64,000 bases of DNA from an uncultured Marinomonas sp. (GTDB lineage Bacteria > Pseudomonadota > Gammaproteobacteria > Pseudomonadales > Marinomonadaceae), in NCBI GenBank assembly GCA_947493575.1, contig CANLRQ010000006.1, positions 1-64,000 of the forward strand, given 5' to 3'. Below are positions 42,250-52,092 of this stretch, one piece after another; positions within the stretch are counted from its first letter, which is position 1; each line of letters begins with the position of its first letter. The position numbers were made by a program, and so were the translations under genes. The notes below the pieces were generated by a model. That model was not told where the DNA came from. It did not search any database and worked only from the letters and a program-made list of their open reading frames with translations.

Positions 42250-43146
42250 ATGCCTTGGCTTCAAATACGCACCCATACAACTCCTGAACATGTACCTCAA
42301 ATAGAGGATGTTCTACTTGAATGCGGCGCTATGGTCGTTACTTTTGAAGATGTGAATGATGATCCAGTTTATGAACCAGAACTGAATACAACACCACTAT
42401 GGAATCAAACAAAAGTCACAGGATTATTTGAAGCAGATGCAGATATAAAATCTATAAAACCCATACTCAAGGATACAGCAAAGAGACTTAACCTATCCCT
42501 AGATTTTAAAATAGAAATTCTAGAAGACAAGGATTGGGAAAGAGAATGGATGGATAACTACCACCCAATTCAGTTTGGTGAACGCTTATGGGTATGTCCT
42601 AGCTGGAGGGATGTCCCTGATCCTAAAGCAGTGACACTTATGCTTGACCCTGGATTGGCATTTGGCACAGGCACTCACCCAACTACTGCATTGTGTTTAC
42701 AGTGGCTTGATTCCATAGACTGTTCCAACAAAACCATCATTGATTATGGCTGCGGCTCAGGCATTTTAGGTATCGCAGGCTTATTGCTTGGAGCCAATAA
42801 CATGGTAGGGATAGACATAGACCCCCAAGCTGTTGAAGCCACGCAAGCAAACGCAGAAAGAAATAATATTGATTCAGCAAGGCTCGAAGTAAAACTTCCT
42901 CCTTACGAAAGCGATCTTCAGGCACAAATAGTTGTTGCAAATATTTTAGCCGGCCCTCTAGCTCAACTTTCAACGACAATCTCCGCCCTAGTTGCCCCTA
43001 ATGGTCAACTTGCCCTATCTGGCATCCTTGCCTCTCAAGCCCAAGAAGTTATTGACGCTTATACACCATGGTTTATTATTGATTCCATTACAGAGCGAGA
43101 AGAATGGGTTAGGATAGTTGGCACCAAAAAAGAAAACATCAATTAA
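42250..43146 (+). CDS. prmA: Ribosomal protein L11 methyltransferase
   Basis: 298 residues. The N-terminal substrate domain (WLQIRTHTTPEHVPQIEDVLLECGA, DWEREWMDNYHPIQFGERLWVCPSW) is followed by a Rossmann methyltransferase with LDPGLAFGTGTHPTTALCLQWLD, IIDYGCGSGILGIAGLLLGA (SAM motif I) and VVANILAGPL. It trimethylates ribosomal protein L11. The start MPWLQ is chosen; an upstream TTG at 42238 overlaps the terminator U-tract. Confidence 0.95.
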   Translation: MPWLQIRTHTTPEHVPQIEDVLLECGAMVVTFEDVNDDPVYEPELNTTPLWNQTKVTGLFEADADIKSIKPILKDTAKRLNLSLDFKIEILEDKDWEREWMDNYHPIQFGERLWVCPSWRDVPDPKAVTLMLDPGLAFGTGTHPTTALCLQWLDSIDCSNKTIIDYGCGSGILGIAGLLLGANNMVGIDIDPQAVEATQANAERNNIDSARLEVKLPPYESDLQAQIVVANILAGPLAQLSTTISALVAPNGQLALSGILASQAQEVIDAYTPWFIIDSITEREEWVRIVGTKKENIN

Positions 43147-43185
43147 CGCCACCTTTTTCTATAAAACTGGAATGTACTTTCTACT

Positions 43186-44511
43186 ATGACTGATAGCATT
43201 ATCACCCGCTGCCCAAAATGTTCTACCGCGTTTCGCGTTGGAACAGATATCCTTAGTATGGCAAAGGGGAAAGTACGTTGCGGTCAATGCTTTCACATCT
43301 TCGAAGCGAAACCTATTGAAGAAAACAAACATCCAGACCCATCAAAGAAAAGTAAAACATCCTCCCCTGAGCCGACTAAAAAGGCTCAACCAAAGAATGT
43401 AGACACATCCAACAAGGAAGCAGCACAAACCAAACAGTTATTCTCCGCTGCTGAAGAAGATCACCCAATAAACCCTGAATGGCTTCACACTCTATTTGAT
43501 GATGCGGATCTCACTCCAATAGATAAGCATAATCATGAGGCCAATCTAAACAAGAAATCTCGACAGGCAATAGAAAAAAGCCAAATGGAGCTTGAAGACT
43601 CTTACGAGCAAGAATCACAATCAATAAATGAACCCGCTCCTTGGGAACTTGAATTTGCTGAGCTTGATCCAGTTAATTCGGATGCAGCTAAACATTATAA
43701 AGAAGAACCAAGTAAAGAAAAAAGCCGCAATGCCAACACACCATCATCGGCACCCGCTATTCAAATTTTTGATGAGAAGATTCAATCTCTATCGAAAGTC
43801 ACAGAAAAACCAACACCCACTAATGCGGCTTCAAATAACGCAGAGTTAGCATCTTATTCAGAGGAATCACCTGAACCTGATTATATGAAAGCGCTACATA
43901 CGCTAGCACAATCTACAAGCAGTCAGCCTGAAAACACTCAAGACACGACGAACAAAGCCAGAGAAGCCGCTCAAGAACGCTTAGCGCCACTAATCAATAA
44001 TGATGAACCAAAGCAGAAAAAAAACCATACAGCATTATGGCTATTAGGAATCTTTTTCTCTATGGTATTGCTTTCCTTGCAAGCGGCATTTCATTTTTTT
44101 GAAGAAGGCAGCCGCTCATCAACCTTTAGACCGTTTTATAAAACATTTTGTAGCTATATGGGCTGCACACTGCCTAACTTTGTCGATATTTCTGCTATCA
44201 ACATTCAGCACGTTAGAATTCAAAGCCACCCGACTCAAAACAACGCGCTGGTGGTCAATGCAATTATGACAAACACCAGCAATTACTCTCAAACGATGCC
44301 CAAAATATCCTTAGAATTTTTTGATTTAAACGGTGCTCCTGTTGCAGCAAGGCTGTTTTCTCCAAATAGTTTTTTACATAAGGATTTTTTAGATATTACT
44401 TATATGCCACCAAATACACCTATCCACATTGTTCTGCCAATTTATGACCCTGGCACTCAGGCCGTCACTCACAGACTAAAAGTTCACGCTTCAGATACGC
44501 AATCGTATTAA
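43186..44511 (+). CDS. Zinc-ribbon and DUF3426 membrane protein
   Basis: 441 residues. An MJ0042 zinc finger (ITRCPKCSTAFRVGTDIL...GKVRCGQCFHIFEA) is at the N-terminus, then a long acidic, Lys/Glu/Pro-rich disordered region (about 45-275), one membrane helix (TALWLLGIFFSMVLLSLQAAFHF) and a C-terminal DUF3426 domain with CSYMGCTLPNFVDISAINIQHVRI. The family is found in this place, next to prmA and dusB, in many gammaproteobacteria, but its function is unknown. Confidence 0.9.
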   Translation: MTDSIITRCPKCSTAFRVGTDILSMAKGKVRCGQCFHIFEAKPIEENKHPDPSKKSKTSSPEPTKKAQPKNVDTSNKEAAQTKQLFSAAEEDHPINPEWLHTLFDDADLTPIDKHNHEANLNKKSRQAIEKSQMELEDSYEQESQSINEPAPWELEFAELDPVNSDAAKHYKEEPSKEKSRNANTPSSAPAIQIFDEKIQSLSKVTEKPTPTNAASNNAELASYSEESPEPDYMKALHTLAQSTSSQPENTQDTTNKAREAAQERLAPLINNDEPKQKKNHTALWLLGIFFSMVLLSLQAAFHFFEEGSRSSTFRPFYKTFCSYMGCTLPNFVDISAINIQHVRIQSHPTQNNALVVNAIMTNTSNYSQTMPKISLEFFDLNGAPVAARLFSPNSFLHKDFLDITYMPPNTPIHIVLPIYDPGTQAVTHRLKVHASDTQSY

Positions 44512-44578
44512 TTTTTACTAATAATGAGATAAAAACAAAAAAAGAACAAAAAACAATCAATTTTACGTTTGTCAAGAC

Positions 44579-44607
44579 TTCAAAAAAGCTCAAGGCATAG
44601 GTATTAT
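44579..44607 (+). promoter_or_regulatory. Candidate dusB-fis promoter with GC-rich discriminator
   Basis: -35 TTCAAA (44579-44584), 17-base spacer, -10 TATTAT (44602-44607), followed by a GC-rich CACGCCCGC. Such a discriminator fits stringent, growth-rate control known for dusB-fis in enterics. The -35 match is weak. Confidence 0.4.
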
Positions 44608-44667
44608 TCACGCCCGCTCGACACGGTTATAGATCTTTAACATACCGAACCAATAAGCAGGAACAAC

Positions 44668-45639
44668 ATGGCATACGCTATCGGTCCCTATTCACTGAAT
44701 AATCCTCTAATTCTTGCACCAATGGCTGGCGTGACGGATCTCCCCTTTCGTCAATTATGTCACTCTCTTGGAGCAGGTCTTGCGGTATCAGAAATGGTGA
44801 CTTCAGACGTACGCCTATGGAATTCTAATAAAAGTAAACACCGGCTTGTTCATGATCTAGAAATATCACCAAGGTCAATTCAAATTGCTGGCGGTGATCC
44901 AGATATGATGAGCGAAGCTGCAAAGTTAAATGTCTCACTAGGCGCACAAATTATTGATATAAATATGGGCTGCCCAGCCAAGAAAGTTTGCAATAAAGCA
45001 GCTGGCTCAGCACTTTTAAAAGATGAAAAACTTGTTCGTGATATATTGGAGTCGGTAGTAAACAGTGTTTCCGTACCTGTGACCTTAAAAATTCGTACAG
45101 GCTGGAGCCTCGAATCAAAAAATGGTCTTAAGATTGCTAGAATGGCTGAAGATATAGGCATCAAAGCTTTAGCAGTACACGGCAGAACGAGAGAGTGTCG
45201 ATTTAAAGGCGAAGTCGAATACGACACAATTGCGCAAATAAAGCAAAACCTAAGCATCCCCGTTTTTGCAAATGGAGATATTACAGATGCTCATAAAGCA
45301 AAATTTGTGAAAGATTACACTCAAGTAGATGGAATTATGATTGGCCGTGCAGCTCAAGGTAAGCCTTGGATCTTCAGAGAAGTAAATCACTTTTTACAAA
45401 CAAATGAAGAACTATTACCACCGTCGATACAGGAAATAGCTCAATTGGTTATGACGCATGTAAGAAAACTGCATGACTTTTACGGAAGTTATAGCGGTGT
45501 TCGAATTGCTCGTAAACATGTGGGCTGGTATTTGCAAACACTTTCTGATGACTCCCAGTTTCGCAGTACGTTTAATCGCATTGAGAATACGGAAGAACAA
45601 TTAGAAAAATTACATCAATTTTTTACTCAGCGTTATTAA
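44668..45639 (+). CDS. dusB: tRNA-dihydrouridine synthase B
   Basis: 323 residues, FMN TIM-barrel. LILAPMAGVTDLPFRQLC near 15, the catalytic Cys in IDINMGCPAKKVCNKAAGSALL near 100, LKIRTGWS, AVHGRTRECRFKG and VFANGDITDA with IMIGRAAQGKPWIF. The C-terminal helical RNA-binding domain (MTHVRKLHDFYGSYSGVRIARKHVGWYL) is complete. It reduces uridine in the tRNA D-loop. It is upstream of fis, 103 bp away, in the classical dusB-fis operon. Confidence 0.97.
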   Translation: MAYAIGPYSLNNPLILAPMAGVTDLPFRQLCHSLGAGLAVSEMVTSDVRLWNSNKSKHRLVHDLEISPRSIQIAGGDPDMMSEAAKLNVSLGAQIIDINMGCPAKKVCNKAAGSALLKDEKLVRDILESVVNSVSVPVTLKIRTGWSLESKNGLKIARMAEDIGIKALAVHGRTRECRFKGEVEYDTIAQIKQNLSIPVFANGDITDAHKAKFVKDYTQVDGIMIGRAAQGKPWIFREVNHFLQTNEELLPPSIQEIAQLVMTHVRKLHDFYGSYSGVRIARKHVGWYLQTLSDDSQFRSTFNRIENTEEQLEKLHQFFTQRY

Positions 45640-45742
45640 TCGTTGAATAAAACTTGCTCTACAGCGCGTTTCACCCGTTTTAAACAGGTTTTAAAAAGAA
45701 ATACGCTAAATTTTGGTTAGCTTTAAACTAGAAGGTTATTCT

Positions 45743-46021
45743 GTGTTAGAACAAACTCACAATCAGACGTTTCAAGCCGTTTCATCTGAAGAATCACAAA
45801 CTTTGCGTGATAATGTAGATAAAGCGTTAAAAAGTTATTTCTCCCATCTTGATGGGCAGCCTATTACAGACCTTTACCAATTGGTTTTAGCTGAGGTTGA
45901 GGCGCCTCTTTTAGAATCGGTAATGAGTTACACTAAAGACAACCAAACTAAAGCGTCAACAATCCTCGGGTTAAACCGTGGAACGTTACGCAAAAAACTG
46001 AAACAATACGGCATGCTATAG
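45743..46021 (+). CDS. fis: DNA-binding protein Fis
   Basis: 92 residues. The C-terminal helix-turn-helix [37 protein letters not shown] is nearly identical to E. coli Fis. The N-terminal arm ([36 protein letters not shown]) includes the Hin-activating region. I use the GTG at 45743 (V-LEQ, read as Met), which has AAGG eight bases before and gives the usual size; the frame stays open further up but would add a non-conserved stretch. Fis bends DNA and activates rRNA operons in fast growth. A strong terminator follows. Confidence 0.95.
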   Translation: MLEQTHNQTFQAVSSEESQTLRDNVDKALKSYFSHLDGQPITDLYQLVLAEVEAPLLESVMSYTKDNQTKASTILGLNRGTLRKKLKQYGML

Positions 46022-46027
46022 AGTTTT

Positions 46028-46054
46028 AAAAAAGGGCGATTTACGCCCTTTTTT
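46028..46054 (+). terminator. Rho-independent terminator after fis
   Basis: Stem AAAAAAGGGCG / CGCCCTTTTTT around ATTTA, continuing into T-run. It is 6 bases after the fis stop codon. Confidence 0.93.
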
Positions 46055-46104
46055 TGTTTTACCCCTCTCCGTTTACTCTTAAAACTGACTATTACGAGAC
46101 TACG

Positions 46105-47682
46105 ATGGCAAATCAAGACCAAGTTACTCCAATTAAAAGAGCATTAATTAGTGTATCTGATAAAACAGGTATCGTTAACTTCGCAAAAGAACTAACAGCC
46201 CTTAACATTGAAATCCTTTCAACTGGCGGCACATATCGCTTGTTGCAAGAATCAGGCATAAAAGCAACGGAAGTATCGGATTACACAGGTTTTCCAGAAA
46301 TGATGGATGGCCGAGTTAAGACATTACACCCTAAAATACACGGTGGAATTCTTGGTCGTCGTGACATAGATCAGGCCGTAATGCAGGAACATCAAATTGA
46401 TGCCATTGATATGGTTGTGGTAAATCTATACCCATTTGAGGCAACCATTGCACGTCCAGATTGCGACTTACCAATGGCAATTGAAAACATTGATATAGGT
46501 GGGCCTACAATGGTTCGCTCTGCGGCCAAAAATCATAAAGACGTCGCTATCGTTGTTAATCCAAATAATTATCAGACTATTATTACAGCACTACAAGAAG
46601 ACCAAGGTTTAACACTTGAAACTCGCTTTGATCTTGCCGTACAAGCTTTCGAGCATACATCTGATTACGATGGCGCTATTGCTAACTTCTTAGGCAAAAA
46701 AGTTAAAGAAGGAAGTGATAACTTTTCCCGCACATTCAACCTTCAATTTAATAAATCCGAAGAAATGCGTTACGGTGAAAACCCTCATCAAAAAGCAGCA
46801 TTTTATGTTGAAGCAAACCCTAAAGAAGCCTCAATTAGCACTGCGAAACAAATTCAAGGGAAAGCACTTTCTTATAACAACATCGCGGATACAGACGCCG
46901 CTTTAGAGTGTGTAAAAAGCTTTAAAGAAACCGCCTGCGTTATTGTAAAACACGCAAATCCTTGTGGCGTTGCAACGGCATCCTCTCAACTAGAAGCTTA
47001 TAATCTAGCATTCAAAACAGACCCAACATCCGCATTTGGTGGCATCATTGCCTTTAACCAAGAACTGGATGCAGAAACAGCAAGCGCAATTATTGAACGC
47101 CAGTTTGTCGAAGTAATTATCGCTCCAAGCGTGTCTCAAGCAGCAGCAGAAATAGTGTCTACAAAGCAAAACGTTCGTTTACTTAGCTGTGGAGAATGGG
47201 CTCAAGAAACACCGCCTGCATTAGACTATAAACGCGTCAATGGTGGCTTATTGGTTCAAGATCGAGATGACCACGTTATGACTTTAGACAACCTAACTGT
47301 CGTATCTAAACGTCAACCAACTGAAGATGAATTAAATGATTTATTATTTGCTTGGAAAGTAGCTAAGTTTGTCAAATCAAATGCTATTGTCTATGCAAAA
47401 GCAGGTCAAACTATCGGTGTTGGCGCAGGCCAAATGAGCCGAGTATACAGCGCCAAGATTGCTGGTATCAAAGCTGCTGACGAGGGTTTAGAGGTTATTG
47501 GTTCTGTAATGGCATCAGATGCGTTTTTTCCATTCAGAGATGGTATTGACGCGGCAGCTAAAGCAGGAATCAGCGCTGTTATTCAACCGGGCGGATCCAT
47601 GAGAGACCAAGAAGTGATTGACGCAGCAGACGAAGCGGGCATGGCAATGGTCTTTACTGGCGTACGTCACTTCCGTCATTAA
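46105..47682 (+). CDS. purH: Bifunctional AICAR formyltransferase / IMP cyclohydrolase
   Basis: 526 residues. The N-terminal IMP cyclohydrolase (MGS-like) domain has [46 protein letters not shown] and [22 protein letters not shown]. The C-terminal AICAR transformylase has [42 protein letters not shown] (catalytic Lys-His) and [15 protein letters not shown]. It completes IMP synthesis. The start is MANQDQ at 46105; no PurR box was seen upstream. It is followed by purD 25 bp downstream. Confidence 0.97.
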   Translation: MANQDQVTPIKRALISVSDKTGIVNFAKELTALNIEILSTGGTYRLLQESGIKATEVSDYTGFPEMMDGRVKTLHPKIHGGILGRRDIDQAVMQEHQIDAIDMVVVNLYPFEATIARPDCDLPMAIENIDIGGPTMVRSAAKNHKDVAIVVNPNNYQTIITALQEDQGLTLETRFDLAVQAFEHTSDYDGAIANFLGKKVKEGSDNFSRTFNLQFNKSEEMRYGENPHQKAAFYVEANPKEASISTAKQIQGKALSYNNIADTDAALECVKSFKETACVIVKHANPCGVATASSQLEAYNLAFKTDPTSAFGGIIAFNQELDAETASAIIERQFVEVIIAPSVSQAAAEIVSTKQNVRLLSCGEWAQETPPALDYKRVNGGLLVQDRDDHVMTLDNLTVVSKRQPTEDELNDLLFAWKVAKFVKSNAIVYAKAGQTIGVGAGQMSRVYSAKIAGIKAADEGLEVIGSVMASDAFFPFRDGIDAAAKAGISAVIQPGGSMRDQEVIDAADEAGMAMVFTGVRHFRH

Positions 47683-47706
47683 TTTTAATGCCACTAGGAG
47701 AATATA

Positions 47707-48990
47707 ATGAAAGTATTAATTATTGGTAATGGTGGTAGAGAACATGCTTTAGCATGGAAGGTTGCCGAAAATAACGATGTTACACACGTTTTTGTTGCTC
47801 CAGGTAATGCTGGCACCAGCTTAGAAAACAAAGTAGAAAACATTAACATTGGCGTAACCGATACCACTGCATTAGTGACTTTTGCAAAAAGTGAATCGAT
47901 TGACTTAACTATAGTTGGCCCTGAAGCACCGCTTGTTATTGGCGTTGTAGATGCCTTTGAGTCAGAAGGCTTGAATATATTCGGTCCATCGAAAGATGCA
48001 GCACAGCTTGAGGGATCTAAGGCCTTCACTAAAGATTTTTTAGCTCGTCATCAAATCCCAACAGCGTCTTATGGCAATTTCACTGAAATTGAGCCGGCAG
48101 TTGCTTATATTAAAGAACAAGGCGCACCCATTGTTGTAAAAGCCGATGGCTTAGCGGCAGGCAAAGGCGTTATTCTGGCTCAAACCGAAGCAGAAGCCAT
48201 TACAGCAGTAGAAGACATGCTAGCAGGCAATGCTTTTGGGGATGCGGGACACCGTGTTGTTATTGAAGAATTTTTAGTCGGTGAAGAGGCTAGCTTTATC
48301 TGCATGGTTGATGGAGAAAGCGTCCTACCTTTAGCTACTAGCCAAGACCACAAAGCACGTGACGATGGCGATTTAGGCCCTAACACTGGAGGAATGGGTG
48401 CATATTCTCCCGCCCCTGTTGTTACTCCTGAAATTCATGATCGAATTATGAATGAAGTGATCATGCCTACCGTTAAAGGCATGAATGCCGAAGGAAATCG
48501 CTATAGAGGCTTCTTGTATGCTGGCGTCATGGTAGCTACAGATGGAACGCCTAAAGTTCTCGAATACAATTGTCGTTTCGGAGATCCTGAAACCCAGCCT
48601 ATCTTAATGCGTCTAAAATCGGATTTAGTCTCTTTATGCTTGTCCGCTATCAAAGGTAACCTTGATACACAAACCTGTAATTGGGACCCTAGAGCGAGTT
48701 TAGGAGTTGTGTTGGCAGCCGGTGGGTATCCAAATGACTATCCAAAAGGCAATGTTATTTCAGGTTATGACTCTGAACTGAAGAGCCATCAGAAAGTTTT
48801 CCACGCCGGCACTGCATTAAATAGCGGCGAAGTCGTTACCAATGGTGGTCGTGTTCTTTGTGCTGTATCCCTAGGGAATACAGTATCAGAGGCGCAAGCT
48901 GGTGCTTATGATGTTGTTAAGAAAATAAACTGGGATAATGTTTATTACCGAACAGACATTGGTCATAGAGCCGTTTCTAGAGAAAAATAG
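47707..48990 (+). CDS. purD: Phosphoribosylamine-glycine ligase
   Basis: 427 residues, ATP-grasp. MKVLIIGNGGREHALAWKV at the start, GPEAPLVIGVVDAFE, FTKDFLARHQIPTASY, IVVKADGLAAGKGV (ATP lid near 144), SFICMVDGESVLPLATSQDHKARDDGDLGPNTGGMGAYSPAP (read in parts) and EYNCRFGDPETQPIL. It is the second step of purine synthesis. AGGAG precedes the ATG. It is co-transcribed with purH. Confidence 0.97.
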   Translation: MKVLIIGNGGREHALAWKVAENNDVTHVFVAPGNAGTSLENKVENINIGVTDTTALVTFAKSESIDLTIVGPEAPLVIGVVDAFESEGLNIFGPSKDAAQLEGSKAFTKDFLARHQIPTASYGNFTEIEPAVAYIKEQGAPIVVKADGLAAGKGVILAQTEAEAITAVEDMLAGNAFGDAGHRVVIEEFLVGEEASFICMVDGESVLPLATSQDHKARDDGDLGPNTGGMGAYSPAPVVTPEIHDRIMNEVIMPTVKGMNAEGNRYRGFLYAGVMVATDGTPKVLEYNCRFGDPETQPILMRLKSDLVSLCLSAIKGNLDTQTCNWDPRASLGVVLAAGGYPNDYPKGNVISGYDSELKSHQKVFHAGTALNSGEVVTNGGRVLCAVSLGNTVSEAQAGAYDVVKKINWDNVYYRTDIGHRAVSREK

Positions 48991-49003
48991 TTTTTTAGCT
49001 AAA

Positions 49004-49064
49004 AATCATCTCACTGTTTGAAAGCATCATAAAATATGAATCACGATCAAACAATGAGATGATT
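49004..49064. terminator. Long hairpin between purD and a convergent small gene
   Basis: An 18-base stem AATCATCTCACTGTTTGA / TCAAACAATGAGATGATT with one mismatch and a 25-base loop lies between convergent genes. It probably serves as a bidirectional transcript end. The U-tract is poor on both sides. Confidence 0.55.
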
Positions 49065-49120
49065 ATTTAATCAATCAGATAATGGCGTAACATAATCTTA
49101 AATCCAGTTTCAATATATTA

Positions 49121-49378
49121 TTAAAGCTTACTCTCATTTTTGATCAACTTTTCATTAACAAAAGCTCTATATAAACTCCCAACTTCCACCAAAAGCAAGC
49201 CAAAAATAACGCCTGATACCCATTGAAAGTCTAACAAAAAGCCTAACGAAGCAATCAAACCATACGAATAAAGGAGCGTGGTTCTTAGTGTTGGTTTTCT
49301 TTTTCGAGTAAAATAAGTGATACAGAGTAACGCAATACTTAACCAAACATAATACTCGACTAAAAATGTATATAGCAT
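49121..49378 (-). CDS. Small membrane protein (85 aa), function unknown
   Basis: Three hydrophobic segments (FLVEYYVWLSIALLCITYF, LLYSYGLIASLGFLLDF, VSGVIFGLLLVEVGSLY) separated by a basic loop KRKPTLR, with a Lys-rich end. AAGGTGG lies four bases before the ATG, so translation is credible. No family was recognised. Confidence 0.65.
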   Translation of the reverse strand: MLYTFLVEYYVWLSIALLCITYFTRKRKPTLRTTLLYSYGLIASLGFLLDFQWVSGVIFGLLLVEVGSLYRAFVNEKLIKNESKL

Positions 49379-49434
49379 TTACCACCTTAGATAGTTAATA
49401 ATAATGAAATTTTTGATGCGAAGGATGATCAAAC

Positions 49435-51705
49435 ATGATTAAAACAGCTCTTATCTTATTTGCTTTTTTACTCTTCCCTATAACATCGTACAGTGAGTCA
49501 CGCATAGCAATTGTTAATGATGAAAATACATCCATTAATTTAGTAGAGTTTTCTGAAGTTTATCGAACCTCAGACACAAGCAAAACATTCAATGAGGTAT
49601 TTTCATTAGCAAGAGAAGGCTACTTTATACCAGTCAACGAACCTTTTCTACAACTAGACTCATCTGATGGAAATGTTTGGATAAAAACAGAACTATCCTT
49701 TCAAAAAAGCACTGATCAAGCGTCTTATTTATACATTAAAGCACCAAAAATTAATGCAATAGATCTTTATTTCCCTCAAATCAATCAATCTCAAAGCCTC
49801 ATTTCTACTAGAGGAGGACATCCTCTAAACCTTGATCAAATACATCACCCTGAGCATTTAATTCCAATACCAAATGCAGGTCATAACACTGTTATTATTT
49901 TCATTAAAATGTCTTCGGAAAGCGCTGATATGGTGCAATTTTTTGCTGTAGACAATACAGAAATAATCAAAATCAGTATAAAAAACTCTCTCTTTATCGG
50001 GACTTTTATCGGCATCATAGTGATATTTCTTGTCGCCAGCCTTTTGTTCTCTTTTTACACTCAGCACAATATGTACATACTCTACAGCGCATTGTTGAGT
50101 AGTATATTAATCATTCATTTATCACATCACGGAATAATTAATTACTTTGTCTTAAATAAAGATCCAATCCATGGGCAAATGATTAATTTGTTCTTTTTAT
50201 TTTATTTATCAAGCTTGGCCTTCTTTACAAGGCATTACCTAGATACATCTGTGTATTTACCTAAGATAGATAAAACTCTCCTGCTTCTTGGGTCGTTAAA
50301 CCTTATTTTTTGCTTCACTTTTTTTCTATATCCGGACCAATTCAACAATACATTCTCTCTAATCAATCTTCTTATAACAAACACAATACTTATTACACTT
50401 TCAATCTATGCACTCATAAAAAAGACACCTCATTCTGGCTATTTTCTTGTATCTAGAAGCATAGTATTGCTCGGCCTTTATTTCTGGGTCTTAAGCGCTT
50501 ATGGAATTTATTCCAGCCCATTTTTTTATCAATGGGGCTTAATGACCATCATGCTGTTAGAAGCCTGCATTTATTTTAGCGGAATGATTAAACGCCTTAT
50601 CCATTTTAGTTACTCATCACCGAAGACACATAACGTAACCACTTCTATTACAGAAGTTCAGATTGTTTTATCAGACACTGGAGAAAGGATGAAAAGACAA
50701 ATTAACATCCTAGATAACTATATTGCGTATTGGCGTTCAACTTCATTAAAAGACAATGAAAAAAACCTCAACTTTGAAGCCACACTTGCATCAAACAATC
50801 TCAAGTTACTTATGAAGAATTTGGCTTTATTAACAAATAACTCCTCCAAACATGAAGAAGTAATACTACTAGATAAGTTGATTCAAAATGCATTAGAACA
50901 ATTTAATAATATTGATCAAGACAATACAGATTTGTCATTAGAGTCAAGCAACACAAAAAATGTTGAAGTACTCAAAGACGCCCTTCTTTTCCAACAAATA
51001 ATTATCAACTTAGCCCAAGAGTGTAAGCAACTAAATGGGCAACCCATCAGCATCCAAATAACTCATGTCGATCATACCAAACTAGGCATTAAGACTTTAA
51101 ACATTACCTGTGATCCACTATCAAGCAGATCCATAAACGATTTTTCTTCTTTTAATCTTGGCCTTGGTTTAATAAAAAAAATAATAGAATATTTAGAAGG
51201 AAAGATCACTCTACTCGATAACAATACCTTATTCATTAGCATCCCGATTCAAACAAGAGTACAGCTTCTTTCCTACGATCGACTAGAAGCAGATCCCGCC
51301 CAAATTCTCGTTATAGGCAATGAGTCAGTGCTAGTGCAAAGAACCCTAAGATCGTTACAAGTTTGGCCTAATAATGTGCTACAAATAAAAAATATCAGTG
51401 AATTATTTGCTGAAGTGCAAACTCTTCAACTTGAAAACACAATCAACCTTGTTCTCATGTTTGAAAATGAGGGATATATACCAAACCTTGCATTAAAACA
51501 GATTAGAGAGAGACTTCATGCGGGAGATCAATGTATTTTAGTAACAGAAAACGATAAAATGTCTAGAAACTATGCTCTTACACTCGGTTTTGATGATTTA
51601 TTTTCAAATACAAATATTGAGCAACAATTAAAAGATAGCTTAGAACGCTTTACCTTAAAGGGACTGCGTATTAAAAATGCATCATTACAAACAGCAAGCA
51701 GATAG
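49435..51705 (+). CDS. 7TM-DISM sensor with degenerate kinase and receiver domains
   Basis: 756 residues. A signal peptide is followed by a 7TMR-DISMED2 extracellular domain (VWIKTELSFQKS...ASYLYIKAPKINAIDLYFP). Then comes the 7TM block (about 180-395, e.g. SLFIGTFIGIIVIFLVASLLFSFY). A cytoplasmic coil carries no clear phospho-histidine (VLSDTGERMKRQINILDNYIAYW). The HATPase-like region keeps FNLGLGLIKKIIEYLEGKI, but the DxGxG box is absent (NITCDPLSSRS). The C-terminal receiver-like domain (ILVIGNESVLVQRTLRSL, LVLMFENEG) lacks the acceptor Asp. It is probably a pseudokinase sensor relaying by interaction rather than phosphotransfer. Confidence 0.8.
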   Translation: MIKTALILFAFLLFPITSYSESRIAIVNDENTSINLVEFSEVYRTSDTSKTFNEVFSLAREGYFIPVNEPFLQLDSSDGNVWIKTELSFQKSTDQASYLYIKAPKINAIDLYFPQINQSQSLISTRGGHPLNLDQIHHPEHLIPIPNAGHNTVIIFIKMSSESADMVQFFAVDNTEIIKISIKNSLFIGTFIGIIVIFLVASLLFSFYTQHNMYILYSALLSSILIIHLSHHGIINYFVLNKDPIHGQMINLFFLFYLSSLAFFTRHYLDTSVYLPKIDKTLLLLGSLNLIFCFTFFLYPDQFNNTFSLINLLITNTILITLSIYALIKKTPHSGYFLVSRSIVLLGLYFWVLSAYGIYSSPFFYQWGLMTIMLLEACIYFSGMIKRLIHFSYSSPKTHNVTTSITEVQIVLSDTGERMKRQINILDNYIAYWRSTSLKDNEKNLNFEATLASNNLKLLMKNLALLTNNSSKHEEVILLDKLIQNALEQFNNIDQDNTDLSLESSNTKNVEVLKDALLFQQIIINLAQECKQLNGQPISIQITHVDHTKLGIKTLNITCDPLSSRSINDFSSFNLGLGLIKKIIEYLEGKITLLDNNTLFISIPIQTRVQLLSYDRLEADPAQILVIGNESVLVQRTLRSLQVWPNNVLQIKNISELFAEVQTLQLENTINLVLMFENEGYIPNLALKQIRERLHAGDQCILVTENDKMSRNYALTLGFDDLFSNTNIEQQLKDSLERFTLKGLRIKNASLQTASR

Positions 51706-51737
51706 CTCAAACAAATAATAAACTAATGGAGGTTCTC

Positions 51738-52079
51738 ATGGATTGCTTATTTTGCAAGCTCGTAGCCAAAGAAATACCCGCTACTATTTTATTTGAAGAT
51801 GAAGATGTCATTGCATTTGAAGACATCATGCCTCAAGCACCTGTACACTTTTTAGTTATTCCTAAGAAGCACATATCAACCCTAAATGATATTAAAGAGG
51901 AGGATGCAGCTATTATTGGAAAATTACCTATCGTAGCGAGTAAAATAGCAAAAGAAAAAAAAGTAGATCAGTCAGGTTATCGAGTTGTAATGAATTGCAA
52001 TGAAGATGGCGGACAGACAGTCTACCATATACATATGCACGTTCTTGCAGGTAAACAAATGACATGGCCTCCAGGCTAA
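51738..52079 (+). CDS. HIT-family hydrolase (HinT-like)
   Basis: 113 residues. Starts DCLFCKLVAKEIPATILFEDEDVIAFEDIMPQAPVHFLVIPKKHI (two short reads) and ends with the histidine triad YHIHMHVLAGKQM. Purine nucleoside phosphoramidase type. A textbook GGAGG six bases before the ATG at 51738 fixes the start over the in-frame ATG 12 bases earlier. It is in a tight row with coq7 and pdxH. Confidence 0.95.
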   Translation: MDCLFCKLVAKEIPATILFEDEDVIAFEDIMPQAPVHFLVIPKKHISTLNDIKEEDAAIIGKLPIVASKIAKEKKVDQSGYRVVMNCNEDGGQTVYHIHMHVLAGKQMTWPPG

Positions 52080-52092
52080 AAAAGGTGCTTTA

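Noticed and set aside
46055..46104. PurR operator upstream of purH
   Set aside because: No ACGCAAACGTTTGCGT-like palindrome is present in the leader.
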